Notes under the pieces: generated by a model | Databases searched by the model: none | What the model was told of the DNA's origin: nothing | The model's input: only the letters and a program-made list of their open reading frames with translations | Source of the DNA: Saprospiraceae bacterium | GTDB taxonomy: Bacteria > Bacteroidota > Bacteroidia > Chitinophagales > Saprospiraceae | Assembly: GCA_020630775.1 (NCBI GenBank) | Contig: JAHDIN010000001.1 | Location: forward strand, 167,966 to 231,965 | DNA length: 64,000 bases | Direction of reading: 5' to 3' | Part shown: positions 1-15,000 of the stretch, one piece after another | Layout: the number at the start of each line of letters is the position of its first letter | Numbering within the stretch: the stretch's first letter is position 1 | Translations under genes and position numbers: made by a program

Positions 1-3000
1 CAGCTATTGCTGGAATTGGAACGCATACTTTGGAATATGATTATCAAGAAGGTTCTTGTGAAGTAAGTACTGAAATCAATGTTACTGTAGAAGACGGTTC
101 AGAATTAGATGCTTCATTTGATGCAGAGCAGTTAGTATGTGCCGACGAAGTTGTAACCCTAACTCCCACTGAAGAAGGAGGAGTATTTACAGGAATTGGT
201 GTTTCGGATAATGGCGATGGTACGGGCGGAACTTTCTCAAGTTCAGCAAGTGGTGATTACGTAGTAACCTATTCATTAAATACATCTAGCGGTTGTTCTG
301 TTGTTTATAGTCTTATTATAACTGTTGATGGAAATAAGCCGATTATAATGATCCCACCTTCTGACTTGATTTTAGAATGTGGTGAATCTGGAAATACCAC
401 ATCAATTTCAAATTGGGTTTCAAATTCTGGTGGAATGATGGTAGTGGATGATAGTCCAGAACCAGTTGATTTATCATCAGTAGTAGGTACTGCAACTGAA
501 ACATGCGGTAATTCACAAATTATTCCATATACTTTTACAGCTGAGGATGAATGCGGTAATTCGATTTCTGTAATAGCATATGTCAGAATTATTGATACGA
601 CACCTCCAGATTTTAAATTAAACTCAGCAGTAACTATTGATTGTGATGATAATACAGATCCAGATGGATGGGCTGCATCAGCCATTGTTGTGGAGGACGA
701 ATGTGATGATGATCCAATAACTAACTATGCATTAATAAACATTGAAGAAAAATGTGATGGTACCGTTACTCAAACCATATATACCTATGTGTTCTCTGTT
801 GCCGATGCATGTGGTAATCAATCTACTTCGATGACATCTACGTATACAATCGAGGATTCTGAACCACCACAAATTATTCCTCCGACTAATTTAAATGTCA
901 CATGTGACCAGGATATATCTTTATTAGTTACAGAATGGTTAGATGATTATAATTTAGTATTTAATTGCTTTGATATCGATAACCCTATCGTTACTACAGA
1001 TTATATAGCAGGTTCTATTCTCGATGCTTGTGGTGATGTGATACCAGTAACTTGGACAGTCGAGACGATTTGTGGTGCATTTGTAACGGCAACATCTAAT
1101 ATTAATATTATAGAGGATACAACAGGTCCTACTATGACTTGTACGCCTTCTCTTACATTTGCAGTTGATGTAGATAATTGTGGAGCAAATATCGCATTGC
1201 CATTACCTTTATCAACTGATTGTAATGAAATAGAAAGTATACTTCAAACGTCTCCTCCTCCCAATGAAGAATTACCAATAGGAATTACTTCTGTCATTTT
1301 TACCGCAACCGATGAGTGTGGAAATACTTCAACATGTAGTACAAATGTTACAATAGTTGATACTCAAAACCCAGAGTTAATATGCCCTCCAAGCATAAAT
1401 GTATGTAGTGATGAAGGGACATGCTCTTGGGTAAGTAACGAATCAGTGAATCCTCTAGTAAGTGATTGTGGGAATACAACTTTATCATACAGTATAGAAA
1501 ATCCAGATCGTTCTGTAGTTACTCCTGCTGAAATAGAAGGCTTTGTATTTATGGTAGGCTCAAGTAGTGTAACAGTAACTGCAACTGATGTAAATGGAAA
1601 CACAACAGCTTGTAATTTTACTGTAAATGTTGAAGATTGCGAAGCCCCAGTGATTACTTGCCCAGATGATATTACAGTAGAGTGTGATTCCGATGTGCCT
1701 TTAAGCAGTTTTAAATCTGAGAAAAGAACTAGCATTTCGCAAAAGGCTATGATGGACTGTAATTGCACAGCAACTCAAGGAACCCAATCATTTCCTATAA
1801 CTACAATAAAAACTGATGAAGACGCAGTTTCATTCTATTCTTATGGTAATCCTGATGCAGCTTCGGCAAATACAGGTTTCGAATTAATAAATACAACTTT
1901 ATTATTTCTTCATGAGGATACTAATACCGGAGAAATTAGTTTGGTTGTAATAATGGATGCTCCTAGTGGTGATGGCGGTTCCGCAATGATGGATTTCTTT
2001 TGCCTACCCGCAAATGCAACCCTAGATCTGTCAGATGATAATGGAGAAATAACTGGTATTTTTCCTACGGTGTCTGCTAACTTTAACTGGGCGGATTGCT
2101 GTACTGATGGAACAGTAATCGGAAATGTTGGCTGTAATACCACATTTGATTTTATTCCGACTATAGGTAGCGGTATTAATAATATGGCATGGGTGACAGG
2201 AACCGAAGCGGCCCCAATCTATACATATTTTGATAACTTTTCTGAACCCGTTAGAATACAATGTGGATCTGGTCAGCCAGAATGTTGTCAAAATAGTAAT
2301 ATGGTAACAACTGAAGATTCTTCTTGTCCAAATTTAGCTGATGGCAGTATTGATGTAACAACTGATGCAGATGGGGCTCCATTTACATTCCTTTGGTCCA
2401 CAGGTGCAACATCAGAAGATTTAATAAATGTAACGGCAGGAAATTATACAGTAACCATTACTGATAAAGATAACTGTGAACAAATACTTGATGTAGAAGT
2501 AGGACTTACACAAACCTGTGATTCTAATGACGCGCTCGATTTATTTGAAGGTGCTGGTAACGTAATAGATAATTGCGATCCTGTAGAAGTTACCTCCATG
2601 CTAATAAATACTATAAGCGGTTGTGGAAGCACACAAACTCTCGTTTATGAATATTCAGCTATTGATTCTTCAGGTAATCAAAGTTCATGTTATGCCTACT
2701 ATACCATTGAGGATACAACTACTCCTCTGATTGGTACTGCTGCAATGGACATGACAGTTGAATGTGATGGAGCTGGAAATTCGGATGCCTTTATTGGCTG
2801 GTTGGCTAATAAAGGTGGTGCCACTGCAACCGATATATGCGGTCCCGAGATTACTTGGACCAATAATTACACTTCACAATTTTCTGACGAATGTGGACTT
2901 ACCGGTGAAATTGATGTCATATTTACAGTAACAGATGATTGTAGCAATACAAGTACAACAGAAGCTACCTTCACCATAGAAGACACGACTGCACCAACAT

Positions 3001-6000
3001 TAGACTGTCCATCAAATATTACATTGGAGTGTTCAGATCCTTTAAACGATGCGATCATCAGTAACTGGTTGAGTACAGCAAATGCATCAGATGTATGCGG
3101 AAATGTAACACTAGCTAATGACTATGCTGATACTTTTGAAGCGGACTGTGGATTGAGTGGGGAATACACTGTAGTTTTTACGGCGACGGATGCTTGTACA
3201 AATGAGACGACCTGTTCAAGAACAATAACAATAGAAGATACAACAGATCCGATTATAGAACTAGGAGCGAATGATTTAATATTAGAATGTGCAGGCGTGA
3301 ATAATGCAGCTCAGATAACAGCATGGACAACAAATAACGGAGGAGCTGTAGCTAGTGATAATTGCAGTGCAGCATTGACTTGGAGTTTTGCTGCGATGCC
3401 GGCAGTGGCAACTTGCGGTAATACAACAACAACGACGTATGTATTTACAGTAACAGATGCATGTGATAATACAAGTACAACCACAGCAGATGTTATATTA
3501 GAAGATACGACACATCCTGTGTTAACTGTTCCGACGGCATTGATAGAAGAATGTGGAGATATAACAACAAGTTTGGCAGCGTGGAGAGCCCAGGCATCAG
3601 CTACAGATGCATGTGGCAATGTAACGATTGTCAGTGAGTTATGGAATACAACTAGTGGTTGTGGAGGTACAGAATCAAGAACATATTTATTTACAGCTAC
3701 GGACGCATGTGGTAATGAAACTACAGGTCTAAGTGATTATATCTTAGAAGATACAGTAGATCCAGTTGTAACCTGTCCATCTGATTTGGCATTAGTTTGC
3801 GGCAACGAAAGTAATGACCTATTAATTTTAAATTGGTTAAATAGTGCCACAGCAGTAGATGTAAACGGTTGTAGTGATGTACGAATTGAAAATACATATC
3901 CAAATGCATTACCTGGCTTAGCATGTCAAATGAGCAGCGGCTTAACAGTCACCTTTACGGCTACCGATGGTTGTGCCAATACACATACCTGTCAAGCAAC
4001 AATTACAATGGATGATAGTGTTGCGCCATATTTTGAAAACTGTCCATCGAACATGACAGTAAATGTAGATGTAGATTTATGTGAGACAAATGTAATATAC
4101 AGCACACCAATAGCTTTAGATGATTGCGACGAATCGGTGAAGGTAGAAATGACAAGCGGGATAGCAAGTGGTAGTGCATTTCCAATAGGTACAACAAGTT
4201 TATTATTTACGGCAACCGATGATTGTGGTAATACCCAAACATGTGCCTTCGATATTACAGTAGTAGATAGTGATGTGCCAAGCATAGCATGTCCAAGTAA
4301 TAATGTAGTGGTGTGTGTAGATGCTGGAGAATGTACATGGCAATCAACAGATGAAGTTGATGCGTTATTCAATGAAAATTGTGCAGCTGAAGGCTATACG
4401 GTTACTTATGTAATAACTGGAGCAACAAGTGCTAACTCAGCTGCTACAGGAATTAACGATCCTGCAAGCGACGATGTAGAATTTGAATTAGGCACAAGTG
4501 AAGTATGTTACACAATTACAGATGATGCTGGTAATAGTGCCAGTTGTTGTTTTGATGTAATCGTTGAGGATTGCGAAGACCCAAGTATAACCTGTCCTGT
4601 TGCAATGACAGTAGAGTGTGATGGATCAGGAAATACAACAGCCTTAAATACATGGCTGGCAAGCGTAGCAGGAGATGATAATTGTGATACTGATGTGAGT
4701 TTAAGTAATAGTTTATTCAATACAATAAGTGATTGCAACAATGCCAAGAGCTATGTCTACAGTTTTGAGTCAGAAGACAACTTTGGCAATGTGGTAAGTT
4801 GTTTGTCAACATTCACAATAGAAGATACGACTAGTCCCGAGATAGAAACAGCGGCGATGGATATGACTATAGAATGCAGCGATGGAGATAATGGTACGGA
4901 GGCGTTATTAGCATGGTTAAATGATAATGGCGGTGCAGAAGCTTCAGATGTATGTAACGGAATAAGTTGGAGCAATGACTTTGATGGAATCGTTGGGTCA
5001 TGTGGAGAGACAGGAGAAGTGTCAGTAATATTTACAGTAACAGATGATTGTGGTAACACAAGTACAACAGAAGCTACATTCACCATAGAAGACACGACTG
5101 CACCAACATTAGACTGTCCATCAAATATTACATTGGAGTGTTCAGATCCTTTAAACGATGCGATCATCAGTAACTGGTTGAGTACAGCAAATGCATCAGA
5201 TGTATGCGGAAATGTAACACTAGCTAATGACTATGCTGATACTTTTGAAGCGGACTGTGGATTGAGTGGGGAATACACTGTAGTTTTTACGGCGACGGAT
5301 GCTTGTACAAATGAGACGACCTGTTCAAGAACAATAACAATAGAAGATACAACAGATCCGATTATAGAACTAGGAGCGAATGATTTAATATTAGAATGTG
5401 CAGGCGTGAATAATGCAGCTCAGATAACAGCATGGACAACAAATAACGGAGGAGCTGTAGCTAGTGATAATTGCAGTGCAGCATTGACTTGGAGTTTTGC
5501 TGCGATGCCGGCAGTGGCAACTTGCGGTAATACAACAACAACGACGTATGTATTTACAGTAACAGATGCATGTGATAATACAAGTACAACCACAGCAGAT
5601 GTTATATTAGAAGATACAACACCACCTTTGATTTCTGGTCCAGATGATGTTACTGTACAATGTAATCCGACCAATAATCCAACAGAATTAAATAATTTAT
5701 TAGCCGCATTCTTTGCAACTGATAATTGTGATATGACTCCGATTATATCGAATGAGCTTTATAATTCTATCTCTGGTTGTGGTGGAACTTCCACTGAAAC
5801 TTATTTAATCACTGCCGTTGATGATTGTGGTAATCAGTCATCACAGCTTTTTTCTTTTACAATAATTGATTCTAATGCACCTACATTAATTCAACCCAAT
5901 CCATTAACAATCGAGTGTGGTAACCCAGACAATCCTTCAATTATTCAATCTTGGCTGGACTCATTTACGGGTACTGATTTTTGTGGCGGGGATGTTATTG

Positions 6001-9000
6001 TTACAAATAACTTTAATGGTAATGTTATTGACGGTTGCGGAGTAAGCACAAACGTTTCATTTAATATTTCTGATGAATGTGGAAACAATTATAACTTTAA
6101 TTCCACGATAACTATTGATGATACATTAAATCCATACTTTGAAAACTGTCCATCAAACATGACGGTAAATGTAGATGTAGATTTATGTGAGACAAATGTA
6201 ATATACAGTACGCCAATAGCTTTAGATGATTGCGACGAATCGGTGAACGTAGAAATGACAAGCGGAATAGCAAGTGGTAGTGCATTCCCAATAGGTACAA
6301 CAAGTTTATTATTTACCGCAACCGATGATTGTGGTAATACCCAAACATGTGCCTTCGACATTACAGTAGTAGATAGTGATGTACCAAGCATAACATGTCC
6401 AAGTAATAATGTAGTGGTGTGTGTAGATGCTGACGCATGTACATGGCAATCAACTGATGAGGTTGAAGCGCTATTCAATGAAAATTGTGCAGCTGAAGGC
6501 TATACGGTTACTTATGTAATAACTGGAGCAACAAGTGCTAACTCAGCTGCTACAGGAATTAACGATCCTGCAAGCGACGATGTAGAATTTGAATTAGGCA
6601 CAAGTGAAGTATGTTACACAATTACAGATGATGCTGGTAATAGTGCCAGTTGTTGTTTTGATGTAATCGTTGAGGATTGCGAAGACCCAAGTATAACCTG
6701 TCCTGTTGCAATGACAGTAGAGTGTGATGGATCAGGAAATACAACAGCCTTAAATACATGGCTGGCAAGCGTAGCAGGAGATGATAATTGTGATACTGAT
6801 GTGAGTTTAAGTAATAGTTTATTCAATACAATAAGTGATTGCAACAATGCCAAGAGCTATGTCTACAGTTTTGAGTCAGAAGACAACTTTGGCAATGTGG
6901 TAAGTTGTTTGTCAACATTCACAATAGAAGATACGACTAGTCCCGAGATAGAAACAGCGGCGATGGATATGACTATAGAATGCAGCGATGGAGATAATGG
7001 TACGGAGGCGTTATTAGCATGGTTAAATGATAATGGCGGTGCAGAAGCTTCAGATGTATGTAACGGAATAAGTTGGAGCAATGACTTTGATGGAATCGTT
7101 GGGTCATGTGGAGAGACAGGAGAAGTGTCAGTAATATTTACAGTAACAGATGATTGTGGTAACACAAGTACAACAGAAGCTACATTCACCATAGAAGACA
7201 CGACTGCACCAACATTAGACTGTCCATCAAATATTACATTGGAGTGTTCAGATCCTTTAAACGATGCGATCATCAGTAACTGGTTGAGTACAGCAAATGC
7301 ATCAGATGTATGCGGAAATGTAACACTAGCTAATGACTATGCTGATACTTTTGAAGCGGACTGTGGATTGAGTGGGGAATACACTGTAGTTTTTACGGCG
7401 ACGGATGCTTGTACAAATGAGACGACCTGTTCAAGAACAATAACAATAGAAGATACAACAGATCCGATTATAGAACTAGGAGCGAATGATTTAATATTAG
7501 AATGTGCAGGCGTGAATAATGCAGCTCAGATAACAGCATGGACAACAAATAACGGAGGAGCTGTAGCTAGTGATAATTGCAGTGCAGCATTGACTTGGAG
7601 TTTTGCTGCGATGCCGGCAGTGGCAACTTGCGGTAATACAACAACAACGACGTATGTATTTACAGTAACAGATGCATGTGATAATACAAGTACAACCACA
7701 GCAGATGTTATATTAGAAGATACGACACATCCTGTGTTAACTGTTCCGACGGCATTGATAGAAGAATGTGGAGATATAACAACAAGTTTGGCAGCGTGGA
7801 GAGCCCAGGCATCAGCTACAGATGCATGTGGCAATGTAACGATTGTCAGTGAGTTATGGAATACAACTAGTGGTTGTGGAGGTACAGAATCAAGAACATA
7901 TTTATTTACAGCTACGGACGCATGTGGTAATGAAACTACAGGTCTAAGTGATTATATCTTAGAAGATACAGTAGATCCAGTTGTAACCTGTCCATCTGAT
8001 TTGGCATTAGTTTGCGGCAACGAAAGTAATGACCTATTAATTTTAAATTGGTTAAATAGTGCCACAGCAGTAGATGTAAACGGTTGTAGTGATGTACGAA
8101 TTGAAAATACATATCCAAATGCATTACCTGGCTTAGCATGTCAAATGAGCAGCGGCTTAACAGTCACCTTTACGGCTACCGATGGTTGTGCCAATACACA
8201 TACCTGTCAAGCAACAATTACAATGGATGATAGTGTTGCGCCATATTTTGAAAACTGTCCATCGAACATGACAGTAAATGTAGATGTAGATTTATGTGAG
8301 ACAAATGTAATATACAGCACACCAATAGCTTTAGATGATTGCGACGAATCGGTGAAGGTAGAAATGACAAGCGGGATAGCAAGTGGTAGTGCATTTCCAA
8401 TAGGTACAACAAGTTTATTATTTACGGCAACCGATGATTGTGGTAATACCCAAACATGTGCCTTCGATATTACAGTAGTAGATAGTGATGTGCCAAGCAT
8501 AGCATGTCCAAGTAATAATGTAGTGGTGTGTGTAGATGCTGGAGAATGTACATGGCAATCAACAGATGAAGTTGATGCGTTATTCAATGAAAATTGTGCA
8601 GCTGAAGGCTATACGGTTACTTATGTAATAACTGGAGCAACAAGTGCTAACTCAGCTGCTACAGGAATTAACGATCCTGCAAGCGACGATGTAGAATTTG
8701 AATTAGGCACAAGTGAAGTATGTTACACAATTACAGATGATGCTGGTAATAGTGCCAGTTGTTGTTTTGATGTAATCGTTGAGGATTGCGAAGACCCAAG
8801 TATAACCTGTCCTGTTGCAATGACAGTAGAGTGTGATGGATCAGGAAATACAACAGCCTTAAATACATGGCTGGCAAGCGTAGCAGGAGATGATAATTGT
8901 GATACTGATGTGAGTTTAAGTAATAGTTTATTCAATACAATAAGTGATTGCAACAATGCCAAGAGCTATGTCTACAGTTTTGAGTCAGAAGACAACTTTG

Positions 9001-12000
9001 GCAATGTGGTAAGTTGTTTGTCAACATTCACAATAGAAGATACGACTAGTCCCGAGATAGAAACAGCGGCGATGGATATGACTATAGAATGCAGCGATGG
9101 AGATAATGGTACGGAGGCGTTATTAGCATGGTTAAATGATAATGGCGGTGCAGAAGCTTCAGATGTATGTAACGGAATAAGTTGGAGCAATGACTTTGAT
9201 GGAATCGTTGGGTCATGTGGAGAGACAGGAGAAGTGTCAGTAATATTTACAGTAACAGATGATTGTGGTAACACAAGTACAACAGAAGCTACATTCACCA
9301 TAGAAGACACGACTGCACCAACATTAGACTGTCCATCAAATATTACATTGGAGTGTTCAGATCCTTTAAACGATGCGATCATCAGTAACTGGTTGAGTAC
9401 AGCAAATGCATCAGATGTATGCGGAAATGTAACACTAGCTAATGACTATGCTGATACTTTTGAAGCGGACTGTGGATTGAGTGGGGAATACACTGTAGTT
9501 TTTACGGCGACGGATGCTTGTACAAATGAGACGACCTGTTCAAGAACAATAACAATAGAAGATACAACAGATCCGATTATAGAACTAGGAGCGAATGATT
9601 TAATATTAGAATGTGCAGGCGTGAATAATGCAGCTCAGATAACAGCATGGACAACAAATAACGGAGGAGCTGTAGCTAGTGATAATTGCAGTGCAGCATT
9701 GACTTGGAGTTTTGCTGCGATGCCGGCAGTGGCAACTTGCGGTAATACAACAACAACGACGTATGTATTTACAGTAACAGATGCATGTGATAATACAAGT
9801 ACAACCACAGCAGATGTTATATTAGAAGATACAACACCACCTTTGATTTCTGGTCCAGATGATGTTACTGTACAATGTAATCCGACCAATAATCCAACAG
9901 AATTAAATAATTTATTAGCCGCATTCTTTGCAACTGATAATTGTGATATGACTCCGATTATATCGAATGAGCTTTATAATTCTATCTCTGGTTGTGGTGG
10001 AACTTCCACTGAAACTTATTTAATCACTGCCGTTGATGATTGTGGTAATCAGTCATCACAGCTTTTTTCTTTTACAATAATTGATTCTAATGCACCTACA
10101 TTAATTCAACCCAATCCATTAACAATCGAGTGTGGTAACCCAGACAATCCTTCAATTATTCAATCTTGGCTGGACTCATTTACGGGTACTGATTTTTGTG
10201 GCGGGGATGTTATTGTTACAAATAACTTTAATGGTAATGTTATTGACGGTTGCGGAGTAAGCACAAACGTTTCATTTAATATTTCTGATGAATGTGGAAA
10301 CAATTATAACTTTAATTCCACGATAACTATTGATGATACATTAAATCCATACTTTGAAAACTGTCCATCAAACATGACGGTAAATGTAGATGTAGATTTA
10401 TGTGAGACAAATGTAATATACAGTACGCCAATAGCTTTAGATGATTGCGACGAATCGGTGAACGTAGAAATGACAAGCGGAATAGCAAGTGGTAGTGCAT
10501 TCCCAATAGGTACAACAAGTTTATTATTTACCGCAACCGATGATTGTGGTAATACCCAAACATGTGCCTTCGACATTACAGTAGTAGATAGTGATGTACC
10601 AAGCATAACATGTCCAAGTAATAATGTAGTGGTGTGTGTAGATGCTGACGCATGTACATGGCAATCAACTGATGAGGTTGAAGCGCTATTCAATGAAAAT
10701 TGTGCAGCTGAAGGCTATACGGTTACTTATGTAATAACTGGAGCAACAAGTGCTAACTCAGCTGCTACAGGAATTAACGATCCTGCAAGCGACGATGTAG
10801 AATTTGAATTAGGCACAAGTGAAGTATGTTACACAATTACAGATGATGCTGGTAATAGTGCCAGTTGTTGTTTTGATGTAATCGTTGAGGATTGCGAAGA
10901 CCCAAGTATAACCTGTCCTGTTGCAATGACAGTAGAGTGTGATGGATCAGGAAATACAACAGCCTTAAATACATGGCTGGCAAGCGTAGCAGGAGATGAT
11001 AATTGTGATACTGATGTGAGTTTAAGTAATAGTTTATTCAATACAATAAGTGATTGCAACAATGCCAAGAGCTATGTCTACAGTTTTGAGTCAGAAGACA
11101 ACTTTGGCAATGTGGTAAGTTGTTTGTCAACATTCACAATAGAAGATACGACTAGTCCCGAGATAGAAACAGCGGCGATGGATATGACTATAGAATGCAG
11201 CGATGGAGATAATGGTACGGAGGCGTTATTAGCATGGTTAAATGATAATGGCGGTGCAGAAGCTTCAGATGTATGTAACGGAATAAGTTGGAGCAATGAC
11301 TTTGATGGAATCGTTGGGTCATGTGGAGAGACAGGAGAAGTGTCAGTAATATTTACAGTAACAGATGATTGTGGTAACACAAGTACAACAGAAGCTACAT
11401 TCACCATAGAAGACACGACTGCACCAACATTAGACTGTCCATCAAATATTACATTGGAGTGTTCAGATCCTTTAAACGATGCGATCATCAGTAACTGGTT
11501 GAGTACAGCAAATGCATCAGATGTATGCGGAAATGTAACACTAGCTAATGACTATGCTGATACTTTTGAAGCGGACTGTGGATTGAGTGGGGAATACACT
11601 GTAGTTTTTACGGCGACGGATGCTTGTACAAATGAGACGACCTGTTCAAGAACAATAACAATAGAAGATACAACAGATCCGATTATAGAACTAGGAGCGA
11701 ATGATTTAATATTAGAATGTGCAGGCGTGAATAATGCAGCTCAGATAACAGCATGGACAACAAATAACGGAGGAGCTGTAGCTAGTGATAATTGCAGTGC
11801 AGCATTGACTTGGAGTTTTGCTGCGATGCCGGCAGTGGCAACTTGCGGTAATACAACAACAACGACGTATGTATTTACAGTAACAGATGCATGTGATAAT
11901 ACAAGTACAACCACAGCAGATGTTATATTAGAAGATACGACACATCCTGTGTTAACTGTTCCGACGGCATTGATAGAAGAGTGTGGAGATATAACAACAA

Positions 12001-15000
12001 GTTTGGCAGCGTGGAGAGCTCAAGCATCAGCGACAGATGCATGTGGCAATGTAACGATTGTCAGTGAGCTATGGAATACAACTAGTGGTTGTGGTGGTAC
12101 AGAATCAAGAACATATTTATTTACAGCTACGGATGCATGTGGTAATGCAACTACAGGTTTGAGTGATTATGTTTTAGAAGATACAGGGAATCCTACAGTA
12201 ATTTGTCCTGATAATTTAGCTTTAGTCTGTGGGGAAGAAAGTAATGATCAGTTAATTTTAAGTTGGTTAAATAGTGCTACATCCTCTGATTTAAATGGTT
12301 GCAGTGACGTAATTGTAACCAACACATATCCAAATGATTTACCGGGTCTTGATTGTAATCTAAGCACTGGATTAACAATTACCTTTACAGCAACAGATGC
12401 ATGTGGCAATTCGCATACTTGTGAGTCAATTATCACGATGGATGATGACACACCTCCTTTCTTTGAAAATTGTCCATCAGATTTGACTGTCAATGTTGAT
12501 GTAGATTTATGTTCTTCTAATGTCATCTATAGTCAACCAGTTGTTTCTGACAACTGTGATGAAATGGTGCAAATCGAACTCACGGATGGAATTGCTTCAG
12601 GTCAAGAATTTCCGTTAGGTATAACAAGTCAAACATTTACAGCAACCGATGATTGTGGTAATACTCAAACTTGTACTTTCTTAATTACAGTATTGGATAG
12701 TGATATTCCAAGTATTGATTGTCCAAGTAATGATGTAATCCAGTGCACAAATGATAGTAGTTGCACATGGCTGTCAGATAAGTCTACTGATCCGCTCTAT
12801 ATAGATAATTGCACAGGATTTTCAATAGAATTTGAAATAATGGGGGCCACTACTGCCAATGGAGATAGTGAAACTATAAATATTGTCGCAGAGCAAGACA
12901 TCATTTTCAATCTTGGAACGAGCGAAGTATGTTACACAATTTCAGATCCTTCAGGCAATAATTCACAATGTTGTTTTGATGTGGTAGTTAAAGATTGCGA
13001 AGCCCCTACTATTACTTGTTCGGATGCTATAGATGTTGCATGTGGGTCTGAAGATTTAAACCTTTGGTTTAATAGTATAGCAGGTACTGCATTGGATAAC
13101 TGTAATTCTAATTCAGAATTGACGATTGATACACTTCTTTTGACAGACATAAGTAGCTGCGGTAATACTTTCGAAAGGGTATATCTATTTACGGTTTCTG
13201 ACAAGGAAGGAAATGCGTCAACTTGTGTGGCTACTTATGAAACAGATGATACTGTAAATCCAATTATCACCCAAGCTTCTGATTTGATTCTTGAGTGTGA
13301 TGATTCAAATCAAAGTACTGCTTTATTGGCATGGTTAAATAATAATGGTGGCGCGACAGCTACTGATGCTTGTAGTGAACCTATAGTTTGGTCAAATAAT
13401 TTTATAGGTGATTTATCAAATGGATGTTCTGCTACCGGAGATGTTGAAGTGGTGTTTACTGCAACTGATGATTGTGGTAATTTGAGCACAACTTCTGCTG
13501 TATTTAGAATAGAAGATAATGTAGTACCAGAATTAAACGTTCCTGAAGATTTAACCTTGGAATGTTCTGATGCGATAAATACTGCAGTAATTGAAAACTG
13601 GTTGAATTCCGCACGAGCTGAAGATGAATGTAGCGGTACCTTGACAGTATCGCATAATTATCCTGATGTGTTTGTGGCAGCGTGTGGATTGACTGGTACA
13701 TATACGGTGACTTGGACAACGACTGATCCATGCGGTAATACTACTACAGATTCAGCAACAATTACTTTAGTAGATACAACTGAGCCAAATATTGACATCC
13801 AAGCTCAAGATTTAGTTTTAGAATGTGCGGATCCAAATAATACAAGTTTGATTAATGATTGGTTAGACAATAATGGTTTAGCTGTGGCAACCGATCTATG
13901 CTCTGACCAAGATCTCGTATGGTCGCATACCTTGGAAATGGATCTTGATGGTTGTGGAGATACAGAAACAAGTTATTACATATTTACAGTAACGGATAAT
14001 TGTGGCAACCAATCTAGTACAAGAGCAAAAGTGATCATAGAAGATACTACGGCTCCACAATTCGATATTTTACCTCAAGATTTAGTCATTGAATGCTCTC
14101 CTTTAAATCACGGAAATGAATTGGAAATTTGGCTCTCAAGTAATGGAGGAGCAGAAGTGTCAGATCTTTGTTCAGATCAGTTTGAATGGGCGTATGACTT
14201 AATTAACGTGACTTATGAATGTGATGACAATGGAGTAAGAACTTATAGATTTATAGTTACCGATGAATGTGGAAATACCTCATCTGCCGAGGCAGATTTC
14301 ATATTAATTGATACAACACCTCCTTTAATTTCAAAAAGTGCGGAAGATTTTACAGCAGAATGTAATGGAAGCAGTAATGCTATAGATGTTTTAAATTGGC
14401 TCAATAATAATGGATTCGCTGAGGCTACTGATATTTGTGGTAATGTTACATGGTCAAACAATTATGGTTCAATTGCTGCAGATTGCGGCTCAACTGGCGA
14501 AGTAGAAGTAACGTTTACAGCCACTGATGAATGTGGTAATAGTTCTACAACTACGTCGATATTTACGATTAATGATACAACACCTCCCGCTTGGACAATT
14601 CTTCCACAAGACTTTGAAATTGAATGTGATGGCACATTAGATCCAATGGGCAGAATTGAAGCTTGGTTAAATACTGCTGGAGGAGCAGAGGCTGAAGATG
14701 ATTGCAGTCTAATAGTTTACTCTAATGACTTTAATGACATCAATATTGAATGTGATATTCAAGGTGGCGTAGAAGTAACCTTTACCATTACAGATGCATG
14801 TGGTAACTTCAGTACAGCGTCTGCTAACTTAAGCATCACAGATGATGTTGCTCCTGAGATTTCTTCTCCTGCAAAATCTATTACTGTTGAATGTGATGGT
14901 ACTGGAAATCAAGCAGAATTACAATTATGGTTAGATAATCATGGTAGTGCAGAAGCTTATGATGTATGTAGTGATAATCTTACTTGGAATTATACATTGA

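Noticed and set aside
2970..11980. CRISPR-like or transposon origin of the periodic repeats
   Set aside because: The repeats are 2.1 and 4.2 kb long, in frame and fully coding, with no spacers, terminal inverted repeats or transposase.
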